A stretch of 35,362 nt of DNA from Chitinophagaceae bacterium (GCA_009996675.1 JAACZQ010000049.1:1-35362), one strand, 5' to 3'; numbered from the stretch's first letter, positions 1 to 9,200 are shown. A program made the numbers and translations. Notes: a model not told the origin generated them from the sequence alone.

Positions 1-47
1 TAAAACGTATCGCTGCCATATACCGAAAATAACCATTTCAGTTGGTC

Positions 48-80
48 AAAAAAAAGCCCCTGCGATACCACAGGAGCTTT
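48..80 (-). terminator. Rho-independent terminator of clpB
   Basis: An imperfect hairpin pairs bases 53-57 and 59-62 with 76-80 and 71-74 (AAAGC/GCTTT and CCTG/CAGG, one C-A mismatch), with an 8-nt loop. On the minus strand it is followed by a run of eight T, about 20 nt after the clpB stop. Confidence 0.8.
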
Positions 81-98
81 ATATAAACGAACGCAAGC

Positions 99-2702
99 TT
101 ACTCTTCATTCCGGAATACCACTACGCCGTCAAATACATCAACCAATACTTTTTTATGCTTATCAATATCCCCGGCCAGTATCTTTTTACTCAGCGTATT
201 CACGATTAATTTCTGGATCAACCGCTTCAATGGTCTTGCACCCAACTGGGGATCAAATCCCTGCTCAGCCAGGAACTCCAGCAAGTAATCACTGTAAACC
301 AGTTCTATTCCGCTTTGTTTAACCATTTGCCGTAGCCCTTCCAATTGTATCTTAACGATACCCATGATCTGCTTTTTCAGCAGCGGGCTGAACATAATAA
401 TCTCATCTACCCGGTTGAGGAATTCGGGTCGTATGGTCTTCCGCAGCAATTCCATCACTTCCACCTTCGCTCTTTCGGTCACAGCTTCCACATTACTGTC
501 ATTCACTTGCTCAAAAGCATCCTGTATGAGATGACTACCAATATTGCTGGTCATAATGATAATGGTATTCTTGAAATTCACCTGACGTCCTTTATTATCG
601 GTCAGGTGACCATCATCCAGTACCTGCAAGAGCACATTCCATACATCCGGGTGCGCTTTTTCAATTTCATCCAGCAATACCACACTATAGGGCTTACGCC
701 GAACAGCTTCAGTAAGTTGTCCGCCCTCATCGTATCCAACATAACCCGGAGGCGCACCTACCAATCTGGATACCGTATGTTTTTCCTGGTATTCACTCAT
801 GTCTATCCTTGTCATCAGATGCTCATCATCAAACAGGTATTCGGCCAATGCTTTTGCCAGTTCTGTTTTACCCACACCGGTCGTACCCAGGAAAATAAAA
901 GATCCGATGGGTTTACGGGGATCCTGTAATCCCGCACGGCTCCTACGGATAGCATCAGCTACCGCAGTAATGGCTTCTTCCTGTCCTACTACCCGATTAT
1001 GCAATTCTGTTTCCAGATGCAGCAATTTTTCCCTTTCACTTTGCATCATGCGCGATACAGGAATACCAGTTGCCTTGGCTATATTCTCAGCAATATCTTC
1101 GGCATCCACTTCTTCTTTCATCAAACGGCGGCTGTGTTCGCTAAGTTGACTCAATTGCTCCGTGAGTGATTGAATAATGGCTTCCTGTTCCTTGACTTTA
1201 CCATAACGAATCTCCGCAACCTTGCCATAATCGCCATTACGTTCGGCCTGTTCGGCTTCCAGTTTTAGGTTCTCAATAGTTCCCTTGGCTTGTTGAATTT
1301 TTTCAACAATCTCTTTTTCTTCACGCCATTTTGCTTTCAGTGTATCCCTTTCCACGCTCAGGTTGCCTATCTCGATATTTAATTCTTTCAGTTTGTCTTC
1401 ATCATTTTCCCGTTTAATGGCTTCCCGTTCAATTTCCAACTGTCGTATCTGCCTTTCCAGGGTATCCAGCTCTTCCGGCATAGAATTCATTTCCAGTCTC
1501 AGCTTGGCCGCACTTTCATCAACCAGGTCAATGGCTTTATCGGGCAGGAAACGGTCGGTAATATAGCGATTCGACAATTCCACTGCCGCAATTATGGCTT
1601 CGTCTTTGATGCGTACATGGTGATATGTTTCATAACGGTCTTTCAATCCCCGCAGGATGGAAATAGCATCTTCCACACTCGGCTCATCAATCATTACTTT
1701 CTGGAACCGTCTTTCCAGTGCTTTGTCTTTTTCAAAATGTTTCTGGTATTCATTCAATGTAGTCGCGCCGATGGCTCTCAACTCACCACGGGCCAATGCT
1801 GGCTTCAGGATATTGGCAGCATCCATGGCACCATCTCCACCACCAGCACCTACCAGGGTATGGATCTCATCAATAAATAAAATGATTTCACCATCGCTGG
1901 AACTCACTTCTTTTACCACGCCTTTCAGGCGTTCTTCAAACTCTCCCTTGTATTTGGCACCTGCAATCAGCTGCCCCATATCCAGTGTGTAAATGGTTTT
2001 GCTTTTCAGATTCTCCGGCACATCGCCATTGATGATACGCATGGCCAACCCTTCTGCAATAGCAGTTTTACCCACCCCGGGTTCACCCACGAGTATCGGG
2101 TTATTTTTACTACGACGTGAGAGGATATGCAAAGTGCGTCTGATTTCTTCATCACGACCAATTACCGGATCCAGTTTTCCCTGGCGGGCCTGCTCATTCA
2201 GATTACGGGCGTATTTGTTGAGCATATTGAACTGAGTCTCCTGTGTCTGCGATTTAATGGTATCACCCTGACGCAGGTCCTTGATCGCCTGAATCAATCC
2301 CTTTTCAGTTAATCCTGCATCTTTCAAACGCTTGGCCGTATTATCATTAACCTGCAGCAAAGCCAGTAAAAAATGTTCTGGGCTAACAAACTCGTCTCCG
2401 AATGTTTTTAATACCGCATTGGCTTTCAGAAATACATTATTCAGGTCACGGCTCACTTGCTGTGCCGGTTCACCACCCTGTACTTTGGGTAATTTGTCAA
2501 TAGCTTCATCTGTTTTCGATTCCACAAATGCAGCATTCACATTATTTTTCTTGAGTAAAAATGCCACCGGACTGTCTTTATCCGCCAGCAAGACTTTCAA
2601 TAAATGATCGGTTTCAATGGCCGGATTACCCTGGTTATAAGCTGCCTGTTGGGCAGCCTGTATGGTTTCCTGGGCTTTAATGGTATAGTTGTTTACATTC
2701 AT
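99..2702 (-). CDS. clpB: ATP-dependent protein disaggregase ClpB
   Basis: ClpB is a hexameric AAA+ cytoplasmic chaperone that threads aggregated proteins through its central pore and works with DnaK. The 867-residue length is normal for the family. Visible are an N-terminal Clp repeat domain (about 1-150), a first AAA domain with Walker A GEPGVGKT (206-213), Walker B ending FIDE and pore loop KYKGEFEER, a coiled-coil middle domain rich in Glu/Lys (about 400-530), and a second AAA domain with Walker A GTTGVGKT, pore motif GYVGYDEGG and LLDEIEKAH. The middle domain separates ClpB from ClpA/ClpC, and no ClpP-binding loop was recognised. It is monocistronic with its own terminator. No heat-shock operator such as a CIRCE palindrome was recognised in the 137-bp upstream gap. 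Confidence 0.98.
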   Translation of the reverse strand: MNVNNYTIKAQETIQAAQQAAYNQGNPAIETDHLLKVLLADKDSPVAFLLKKNNVNAAFVESKTDEAIDKLPKVQGGEPAQQVSRDLNNVFLKANAVLKTFGDEFVSPEHFLLALLQVNDNTAKRLKDAGLTEKGLIQAIKDLRQGDTIKSQTQETQFNMLNKYARNLNEQARQGKLDPVIGRDEEIRRTLHILSRRSKNNPILVGEPGVGKTAIAEGLAMRIINGDVPENLKSKTIYTLDMGQLIAGAKYKGEFEERLKGVVKEVSSSDGEIILFIDEIHTLVGAGGGDGAMDAANILKPALARGELRAIGATTLNEYQKHFEKDKALERRFQKVMIDEPSVEDAISILRGLKDRYETYHHVRIKDEAIIAAVELSNRYITDRFLPDKAIDLVDESAAKLRLEMNSMPEELDTLERQIRQLEIEREAIKRENDEDKLKELNIEIGNLSVERDTLKAKWREEKEIVEKIQQAKGTIENLKLEAEQAERNGDYGKVAEIRYGKVKEQEAIIQSLTEQLSQLSEHSRRLMKEEVDAEDIAENIAKATGIPVSRMMQSEREKLLHLETELHNRVVGQEEAITAVADAIRRSRAGLQDPRKPIGSFIFLGTTGVGKTELAKALAEYLFDDEHLMTRIDMSEYQEKHTVSRLVGAPPGYVGYDEGGQLTEAVRRKPYSVVLLDEIEKAHPDVWNVLLQVLDDGHLTDNKGRQVNFKNTIIIMTSNIGSHLIQDAFEQVNDSNVEAVTERAKVEVMELLRKTIRPEFLNRVDEIIMFSPLLKKQIMGIVKIQLEGLRQMVKQSGIELVYSDYLLEFLAEQGFDPQLGARPLKRLIQKLIVNTLSKKILAGDIDKHKKVLVDVFDGVVVFRNEE

Positions 2703-2798
2703 ATGGGTATTTCCGTTTCCGGATTTTTAACTTGTGATTGGATAATCTTCCTTTCCTGTTTGGAGCGGAAGTCATAATTTGACATCAAAAACTATTCT

Positions 2799-2819
2799 AA
2801 GCCAGAAAATGGCTTTTTT
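2799..2819 (+). terminator. Terminator-like hairpin in the leader of the serine hydrolase gene
   Basis: AAGCCA (2799-2804), loop GAAAA, TGGCTT (2810-2815), then further T residues to 2819. This has the form of a small intrinsic terminator on the plus strand, but no gene ends upstream: clpB runs away in the other direction. It ends about 20 nt before the ATG at 2840, so it could be a leader attenuator, or could stop antisense transcripts from the clpB side. Confidence 0.5.
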
Positions 2820-2839
2820 AAGTAAAAAATCCGGCAAAT

Positions 2840-3892
2840 ATGTCTGTAAATCCCCCGTTTCACTGCATGAAAGTCAGTCTGCTCCTCGGTTTTCTGTTAT
2901 TATTTCAGTCCGGACAAGCTCAATACGATTTTAGTGCCCTGGACAGTCAGCTCGAGTCGGCTAAAAAGCAGTTGGGCGGTAATGCGGTTACCCTGATTTA
3001 TAAAGATGGTAAAATCATATACCAGAAAGCCATGGGTGACTTTAATGCCAAAACCCAGGCACCGATTGCCAGTTGCAGTAAGTGGCTTACGGCGGCATTG
3101 GTTATGACTTATGTAGATGAGGGGAAACTTTCGCTGGATGATAAAGTCAGTAAGTTCCTGCCCATTTTTACCAAATACTCCAAAGGGTATATTACCATAC
3201 GCGATTGCCTGGCGCATTTAACGGGTATTGAATCTGAACCCATTCGTTTACGCGATCTGCTAAGCAGGCGTAAATACAGCAATCTGGAAGAAGAAGTGAA
3301 TGATTTTGCCGCCACCCGTGAAATCGTATCCAATCCCGGACTGGAATTCCGATACAGCAATATCGGGCTGAATATTGCAGCCAGGGTATTGGAAGTATTA
3401 AACCGACGTGGATTTGAACAGCTGATGGCGGAAAGGATCACCCGTCCGTTACAAATGCGTACCACTAATTTTTTCAGCTATAATGCTGTCAATCCTTCCG
3501 GAGGTGCTCAGTCTTCTCCTAATGATTATATGAATTTCCTGATCATGATCCTCAACAAGGGGGAATTCAATGGTAAAAGAATATTGAGCGAAAAAGCCAT
3601 TGAAGAAATGCAGCTTCCCCGGACTACACCAGGCATGATTAAGTATGCACCCGTTGCAGCCGAGGGATTCAATTATGGGTTTGGCGAATGGATACTGGCT
3701 ACCAATGCAGCGGGTAAAGCCACAGCTGTTGCCAGTCCCGGCTTATTCGGCACCTGGCCCATTGTTGATTATTGTCACGGGTATGCCTGTATCATTTTCA
3801 CCAAAACCTTACTCAGTGGGGAGGAAAAAAGAGATGTATACCTTAACCTTAAAGCTACCATCGACGGTATCATACCATCCACCTGCAAATAA
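2840..3892 (+). CDS. Exported serine hydrolase, class C beta-lactamase-like family
   Basis: This is a penicillin-binding-protein-like serine hydrolase (Beta-lactamase family, PF00144). Members cleave amides or esters of varied substrates; the true substrate is unknown. The N-terminus has a hydrophobic signal sequence ending near QAQ, so the product is probably periplasmic. The nucleophile motif SxxK is S78-C-S-K81 and the second motif YxN is Y172-S-N174. The third motif (usually KTG or HxG) seems to be replaced by ASPGLFG near the C-terminus, so a true beta-lactamase is unlikely. An ATG at 2867 is an equally good start and gives a more compact signal peptide. The next gene begins 5 nt after the stop, so the two are probably cotranscribed. 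Confidence 0.9.
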   Translation: MSVNPPFHCMKVSLLLGFLLLFQSGQAQYDFSALDSQLESAKKQLGGNAVTLIYKDGKIIYQKAMGDFNAKTQAPIASCSKWLTAALVMTYVDEGKLSLDDKVSKFLPIFTKYSKGYITIRDCLAHLTGIESEPIRLRDLLSRRKYSNLEEEVNDFAATREIVSNPGLEFRYSNIGLNIAARVLEVLNRRGFEQLMAERITRPLQMRTTNFFSYNAVNPSGGAQSSPNDYMNFLIMILNKGEFNGKRILSEKAIEEMQLPRTTPGMIKYAPVAAEGFNYGFGEWILATNAAGKATAVASPGLFGTWPIVDYCHGYACIIFTKTLLSGEEKRDVYLNLKATIDGIIPSTCK

Positions 3893-3897
3893 ATACC

Positions 3898-4236
3898 ATG
3901 TACGAAAATAAAAAGCAGCCACTGGCTACGCGTTCTATATTTTATCAGCGAATGTTACGCAGTACATTATGGGCAACCGGGTTTATTATTGTTTGTCTGG
4001 TTATTGGCGTAGCTGGCTATCATTACACAGCCGGCATCGGCTGGCTGGATGCTTTACACAACGCATCCATGATTCTGTCTGGTATGGGACCTGTGGTGGA
4101 GATTAATACCGATGCTGGTAAGTGGTTCTCTTCTGCTTATGCCATTTTCAGCGGCGTAGCATTTATTACCAATATTGGTTTGCTGATTGCACCCCTGGTA
4201 CACCGCTTTTTTCATAAGCTTCACCTGGAGAAATAG
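3898..4236 (+). CDS. Small K+-channel-like pore protein with non-canonical filter
   Basis: This 112-residue protein has two hydrophobic helices (about 25-43 and 80-100) flanking a short re-entrant-like segment. That is the TM1-pore-TM2 layout of minimal K+ channels (Ion_trans_2 type). The segment WLDALHNASMILSGMGPV, followed by TDAGKWFSSAYAIFSG, lines up well with the pore helix, filter and start of TM2 of such channels. However, the TVGYGD filter is replaced by LSGMGPV, so K+ selectivity cannot be assumed. It starts 5 nt after the serine hydrolase stop and is probably cotranscribed. A short basic tail (HRFFHKLHLEK) follows TM2 and there is no regulatory domain. The fold is inferred from pattern only; a channel-derived membrane protein with another job is possible. 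Confidence 0.8.
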   Translation: MYENKKQPLATRSIFYQRMLRSTLWATGFIIVCLVIGVAGYHYTAGIGWLDALHNASMILSGMGPVVEINTDAGKWFSSAYAIFSGVAFITNIGLLIAPLVHRFFHKLHLEK

Positions 4237-4246
4237 CCATACAAGA

Positions 4247-6151
4247 CTATTCCTCTTTTTTAACCAGCACTACCCTGCCTGCATCTGCCCGTATAATCTG
4301 ATCGTAATAAGACACCACATCTTTATATGCACTAGCATCCAGCCGCATCTTTTTCCGCGTATGCTTCCGAACCATAATTATCTTGTTGTTTTCAACCGTA
4401 TATCGAATGGTATACGCTGCGAAATCTGTTTGTATGGATACCGGTTTGGGCAAAGATTCGGCTGTATAACCATTCGGTATAGCTACCACCACAGAGTCTT
4501 CATCGGTATAACCAAGACTGAATACGACCGGAAATTTCCTGACAGTTTCGGAAGAAAGCCTGGTTCTCGACTTATTAAAGAGATTGGGTTGAATAAACAG
4601 GCGCTTACCGGTCATAGATGCAAATGAAGGCGCCTGCAATTCCAGGGTTTCTGTAATCACCGGTATTTTCCCGGGGTTTTCCGCATAACTGTGCTTCAGT
4701 ACCGTATAAGTAGGCAAGCCCAAAGCAGTATTAAGATATTTCTCGCGGTCACTGTTACTGGCATCATGGATCAGAGAATGGGCTTCCTCCTGCTGGATAC
4801 CCGTAAAAACTGTTGTAACGGTTGCCTGCAGGTTCCCATCCTTATCCACCGTGCCCTTTACCAAACGAATCTGCTTATTATCCGCTTCGCGGTAATATGG
4901 CGTGGATACTACATATCCCCCATCATCGCCAACCAGTAACGCATTCCTGCTACCGGTGAACGAGCCCATATATCCAGCCGGACTGGTCTGACTGGTACAT
5001 TCAAGCCATATAGAGTCTTTACCATTGGGTACACAGCATATAACGTGATTGAAATAAGGAGCAGGAAAATCTTCCCGCAACCCCATCCTATTGTTACCAG
5101 CATTTACAATCACATAATGTGCCTTGATACCTGCTTCTTTTAGCAAACTGACCATATAATTCGACAAAGCCTTACAATCACCATAGCGGTTATTCGCTAC
5201 ATATTTGGCCTCAAAAGGCTGCCAGCCACCAATACCCAATTGTACGCTGATGTAACGTGTATTCTGCTGCATATAAGCATACAGACCTGATACTTTCTCC
5301 TCGGTAGTGGCAAGCGGAGTTACAATTCTTTTTACGTCCGCTTTAATCCGGTCAGGCAATTCATCCTTACCCTTATTCAGTTGAATCTGAAACTTACCAA
5401 AGTCGAACCAGGTTTTCATATTACCATTGAACCCGCCAAAATAAAAAGAAGAAGCCCCCAGGTAAACCGCCGGAGCCAGTTCATTAAAAGGGGGTTGAAA
5501 AGGTTCAAAGACAAAAGCTTTTTTTCCGGTAAGTGTCCACTGCAGGGTTTTATTATTGCTTACTTCAGCAGAAACTGCACCGTCAGTAAGATTCAGTTCC
5601 TTGTACCGCATATCATATCCGGCAGGAAATTCCACACGAAACATACTTTTCTCCACCGAAAAACGCTCATCATCTACGGGTGACCAATATGGTAAAAAAT
5701 AGGACCCTTTGAGTTGTTGCTGATCTTCATATTCAATGGTATACGGATACTGGTTGTGATTGAAATTATGTACTTTAATTCTGTCGTCCAGCATCAGGCT
5801 AAAACCATCCGAAGAGGACAGGTCTGCTATATCTCTTCTTTTAACCGACTTAATCTTTTTGCCGGCTGCGTCATACAGGTTTCCACTGATATCACTTAAG
5901 CCTTCCAGACTGCTGTAACTATTCTGGTACTGCGCGTGTTTACTGCCTTGTTCGTTCAGGATAGTGATGGCATATTTCCTTTTGACAATTACTTTATCTT
6001 CCGCCTTAAACTGGATTTGCATTTCTTCCATGCGTTTAACGGCATCAGCATTACGCAGTAGCGAATCGGGGATCAATGACACCTGGTACTGTTGTGCATA
6101 CCCGGATAATAATACCTGACAGAGAAATACAAATACAATCAATCGTTTCAT
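4247..6151 (-). CDS. Exported DUF3857/transglutaminase-like protein, catalytic triad present
   Basis: The product (634 residues from the ATG at 6151) has a signal peptide ending near GYAQQ, a beta-rich DUF3857 domain (about 40-250), a transglutaminase-like core (about 265-400) and a C-terminal beta region. The core keeps a Cys-His-acid set: C326 in YGDCKALS, H369 in FNHVICC, and E384 in WLECTS where Asp is more usual. Cross-linking, amidase or protease activity is possible; no member's substrate is known to me. A TTG codon at 6154 extends the frame by one residue. The ATG at 6151 is preferred because it overlaps the upstream stop as TGATG, the usual arrangement for translational coupling. The downstream neighbour is convergent, 10 nt away, with no terminator visible between them. 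Confidence 0.9.
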   Translation of the reverse strand: MKRLIVFVFLCQVLLSGYAQQYQVSLIPDSLLRNADAVKRMEEMQIQFKAEDKVIVKRKYAITILNEQGSKHAQYQNSYSSLEGLSDISGNLYDAAGKKIKSVKRRDIADLSSSDGFSLMLDDRIKVHNFNHNQYPYTIEYEDQQQLKGSYFLPYWSPVDDERFSVEKSMFRVEFPAGYDMRYKELNLTDGAVSAEVSNNKTLQWTLTGKKAFVFEPFQPPFNELAPAVYLGASSFYFGGFNGNMKTWFDFGKFQIQLNKGKDELPDRIKADVKRIVTPLATTEEKVSGLYAYMQQNTRYISVQLGIGGWQPFEAKYVANNRYGDCKALSNYMVSLLKEAGIKAHYVIVNAGNNRMGLREDFPAPYFNHVICCVPNGKDSIWLECTSQTSPAGYMGSFTGSRNALLVGDDGGYVVSTPYYREADNKQIRLVKGTVDKDGNLQATVTTVFTGIQQEEAHSLIHDASNSDREKYLNTALGLPTYTVLKHSYAENPGKIPVITETLELQAPSFASMTGKRLFIQPNLFNKSRTRLSSETVRKFPVVFSLGYTDEDSVVVAIPNGYTAESLPKPVSIQTDFAAYTIRYTVENNKIIMVRKHTRKKMRLDASAYKDVVSYYDQIIRADAGRVVLVKKEE

Positions 6152-8172
6152 CAATTAGCTTTTTTTAGTACAATCTGTTCTGCATGCTTCTTGACTATGA
6201 ACCCGAAAAAATTTCTCAGGGTTTCATAATCATCCTGTTCGAACTTTGCCTTTTTGATCAAAATTTTACTTTTTAGCAATATCTGGCTGCTGTTGGCCGA
6301 AATCAGGTATTCAAACATACCCTCGTCGCCGTTCAGCATGACGCGGGTTGACTTTGGCAATTCATCTACTTTGTATCCTTTGGGTATTTCCATAGTCAGC
6401 GAATAAGACCGGTCAATGGTATAAGGCATCTCTACCGGATAATACCGGGTTGCTGATTTAAATGGGTTTTCTTTCTCAGCCTCGCCCATCATGGGGCTGA
6501 TGTATACAATGTCTTCTTCAAAGTTTTTCCGTTTGAAGTCAACAGTCTGAATAATATTCTGATCGTATAAGGCTAATGAATCCAAGGTATAGGCAACTAC
6601 TTCCCCAAGTTCCCCCATACCAGATGAAAGCCGTTTAATAATATCCTGCCTGGATGCAGCACTATGGAATCGCCGGAATTTATATGATTCATGATCTCCC
6701 AATTCAGATGTAATAAAACTAACCAGGTTACCGCTATCATCATTTGAAACAAACAGCGACACATTGGTTGTTTCTTTAAAAGCATCTGCTGTGATATTCA
6801 CATCAAGCGGTTGCTGGTTGAGTACCCAGGCAGTACCATTATAGCTGGATGGCAATAATTTGCCGAATCCCAACATGGGTTTGGTGGCATCGAGGTACAC
6901 ATATTTATTATCATCCAGCTTCAACTCACAGATCAGGTAATTAAACCGGTCCATCAAGGGGTAAACGGGATGAACCACACCCCGGTCCCGTAAACTCATC
7001 AAGACCGGTTCTGCCGACAAAGACTCATGCCGAAGCATGGCAATCAGCAACAAGTTGATATCACTTACCGAACCGCTTTTTTTATTAAAAATATCTTTGG
7101 TACTCACTAGATCACTCTGATAGATGCCATATTCCGAAGTACATTTGAAATTATCACGAATAAAACCATAAATCTTCCTTGCTTTTTCTTCCGGCGTAGA
7201 AGCTCCCTTGGTAATTTGCTTCATATCATCATTCAACCAATTGTTGGCCTTGGTATATACTGCACCAAAATCTTCGCGTTGTAACATCCGCTCACTGATA
7301 ACAGGCCAACTGCTCATCACCGTTTGTGAAGGCTGGTTAGGGAATCTGTATTCGGACAATTGAAATTCTATTTTGGCAATATGATTATCAATGGTACTGG
7401 TAAATGCTTCTTCCTGTAGTGCAGGCACGTCTTTAGCAATCCATTTTCGATAAATGATCGATCCATCGATACTATACAGGTCATCCCTGCCATAAGCGGT
7501 TCGGTTGGGTACATTCACGGTAAAATGGCCGGAACGTACATCATCGGGGGGCGTAATAAGTTTCACATAACCCTGTGCAAGGATAGTGTATATAAAGAAA
7601 TCCGGGAATGCCACTTCGTATTCACTCCATAAGGTTGGATATTTCCCCTGAAACTCCCAGGCTTGCAGATGCAGAATAAAATCGGTTTTAACCGTGTACG
7701 AAAATTCAATGATGGATCCCTCCTTGACAGCAGGATGCGTAAATTTCACCCGGGTAAATCGCTTGTTCACTTTCTCTTCGAACACTTCTTTGGACTCAAG
7801 TTTGGTAGATACTACCGAACCATTTTCCAGGTTATATGTGGCGGCTTTCAGGTTATCGATCTTCTCAACATTTTCGCCATTTGAATAGAGGGGGATAACA
7901 ACTTTGGCTGCATCAAACCCTTTGTTATTGATGATTTTAATCCGACAGGTCCTTTTAAATAAAATGCTGAACCAGCCCTTATTATTCCCAAGGAACTCTG
8001 CTTTACCAATATCGGCCACCACAACGGCATTGGTATTGGCATCAATCAACTCAGATGTAATAGTAAAGTCCTGGGGTTCTACCTTTCCGAATTTGACCGG
8101 CAGTTTGTCTTGTGCCTGTATGTACATACAGATACATATAGCGCAGCATACGCTCATGAGGTTTTTCATCAT
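6151..8172 (-). CDS. Exported DUF3857/transglutaminase-like protein, catalytic residues lost
   Basis: This 673-residue protein has a signal peptide (first 21 residues, ending YIQAQ), a DUF3857 domain and a transglutaminase-like region at about 325-435. It is a paralog of the next gene in fold and order. At the position of the catalytic Cys it has V369 (motif GSVSDINLLL), and the His position is N411 (FNYLIC). Only the acid, D428 in YLDAT, is kept. It is therefore probably a non-catalytic, binding or regulatory homolog. Its stop codon overlaps the ATG of the active paralog by one base, so the two are likely made in fixed ratio. ATG codons lie at 8172 and 8169; the first is used here. The upstream gene queG is divergent across 57 bp. 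Confidence 0.9.
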   Translation of the reverse strand: MMKNLMSVCCAICICMYIQAQDKLPVKFGKVEPQDFTITSELIDANTNAVVVADIGKAEFLGNNKGWFSILFKRTCRIKIINNKGFDAAKVVIPLYSNGENVEKIDNLKAATYNLENGSVVSTKLESKEVFEEKVNKRFTRVKFTHPAVKEGSIIEFSYTVKTDFILHLQAWEFQGKYPTLWSEYEVAFPDFFIYTILAQGYVKLITPPDDVRSGHFTVNVPNRTAYGRDDLYSIDGSIIYRKWIAKDVPALQEEAFTSTIDNHIAKIEFQLSEYRFPNQPSQTVMSSWPVISERMLQREDFGAVYTKANNWLNDDMKQITKGASTPEEKARKIYGFIRDNFKCTSEYGIYQSDLVSTKDIFNKKSGSVSDINLLLIAMLRHESLSAEPVLMSLRDRGVVHPVYPLMDRFNYLICELKLDDNKYVYLDATKPMLGFGKLLPSSYNGTAWVLNQQPLDVNITADAFKETTNVSLFVSNDDSGNLVSFITSELGDHESYKFRRFHSAASRQDIIKRLSSGMGELGEVVAYTLDSLALYDQNIIQTVDFKRKNFEEDIVYISPMMGEAEKENPFKSATRYYPVEMPYTIDRSYSLTMEIPKGYKVDELPKSTRVMLNGDEGMFEYLISANSSQILLKSKILIKKAKFEQDDYETLRNFFGFIVKKHAEQIVLKKAN

Positions 8173-8229
8173 AATATTGCATTATACAAAGCGAATATAT
8201 AAAAATTAGTTTTATATAGAAATAACTTA

Positions 8230-9162
8230 ATGCCTCAACCGGAATTTCATACAAAATTGGTCAAGCAGTTCGCCGCTGAACTGGGGTTTTTCTATTGTGG
8301 CATTGCAACCGCCCGGCAATTGGATGAGGATGCCAGGAGGCTGGAAAACTGGCTGCAGAAAGGTATGCATGGCCAAATGCAGTATATGGAAAATCATTTC
8401 GATCTACGCATTGATCCTTGCAAGCTGGTACCCGGAGCCAAATCGGTGATTACCCTGCTTAAGAATTATTTTCCGGCCAAGCAACAGGAAAATGACACAC
8501 CCCGTATCTCCAAATATGCTTATGGCAATGATTATCACGATGTGATTCGCGCGCAACTGAAAACACTACTCCAACAATTATCAGAAAATATTGGCGAGAT
8601 ACACGGACGCGGATTTGTAGACTCTGCACCAGTTTTGGAACGCAGCTGGGCAACGCATAGTGGTGCAGGATGGATTGGCAAGAACGGCAATCTCATTACC
8701 AAAGAACAAGGTTCTTTCTTTTTCATTGCAACTTTAATAGTAGATATTCCACTCATACCCGACCCTCCCTTCACAAAAGATTATTGTGGCACCTGCACCC
8801 GTTGCATTGATGCCTGTCCAACAGATGCAATCCTACCCGATAAAACCATCAATGGCAGTCAGTGCATCAGTTATTTCACCATCGAACTTAAGGAAGCGTT
8901 GATCCCGGATGCTATGAAGGGGCGTTTCGAAAATTGGATGTTTGGCTGTGATACCTGTCAGGATGTATGCCCCTGGAATCGTTTCAGCCGTCCCCATCAG
9001 GAGCCTGCTTTTGAACCCATACCCGCTATCCTGAACCTCAGCACAGCGGAATGGGAAGACTTATCGGAACTACAGTTCAGGGAAATATTTCGCAATTCCC
9101 CTTTGAAAAGAAGCAAATACCAAGGCATACGCAGGAATCTGCAATTCTTACAAGGATCATAA
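8230..9162 (+). CDS. queG: Epoxyqueuosine reductase QueG
   Basis: QueG carries out the last step of queuosine synthesis in tRNA, reducing epoxyqueuosine to queuosine with a cobalamin cofactor and two [4Fe-4S] clusters. The ferredoxin-like segment is clear: C186-GTC-TRC-IDACP (Cys 186, 189, 192, 196) and a second set at C240-DTC-QDVCPWN (Cys 240, 243, 247), with a further Cys at 212. The conserved acid in FVDSAPVLER (D131) matches the proposed catalytic Asp of the family. At 310 residues it is shorter than many homologs (about 350-380), lacking the C-terminal extension. The stop codon lies at the edge of a terminator A-tract. The other queuosine genes are not in this window. Confidence 0.96.
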   Translation: MPQPEFHTKLVKQFAAELGFFYCGIATARQLDEDARRLENWLQKGMHGQMQYMENHFDLRIDPCKLVPGAKSVITLLKNYFPAKQQENDTPRISKYAYGNDYHDVIRAQLKTLLQQLSENIGEIHGRGFVDSAPVLERSWATHSGAGWIGKNGNLITKEQGSFFFIATLIVDIPLIPDPPFTKDYCGTCTRCIDACPTDAILPDKTINGSQCISYFTIELKEALIPDAMKGRFENWMFGCDTCQDVCPWNRFSRPHQEPAFEPIPAILNLSTAEWEDLSELQFREIFRNSPLKRSKYQGIRRNLQFLQGS

Positions 9163-9200
9163 AAAAAAGCACCTGCCCCTAAGAGCAGGTCGCTTCTGTT
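9161..9200 (-). terminator. Terminator of the sigma-factor operon, abutting queG
   Basis: ACCTGC (9171-9176) pairs with GCAGGT (9185-9190), extended by AGC/GCT with one bulge. The minus strand ends in eight T, which suits termination of the minus-strand operon ending at 9243. The plus-strand side has only a weak T tract (CTTCTGTTT), so it may serve queG only partly. The queG TAA overlaps the A-run. Confidence 0.8.

Noticed and set aside
345..929. Plus-strand open frames inside clpB
   Set aside because: clpB is intact on the minus strand and these are shadow frames without motifs.
6151..6154. TTG start one codon before the ATG of the active DUF3857 gene
   Set aside because: The ATG overlaps the preceding stop as TGATG and begins a normal signal peptide; the TTG adds only one residue.
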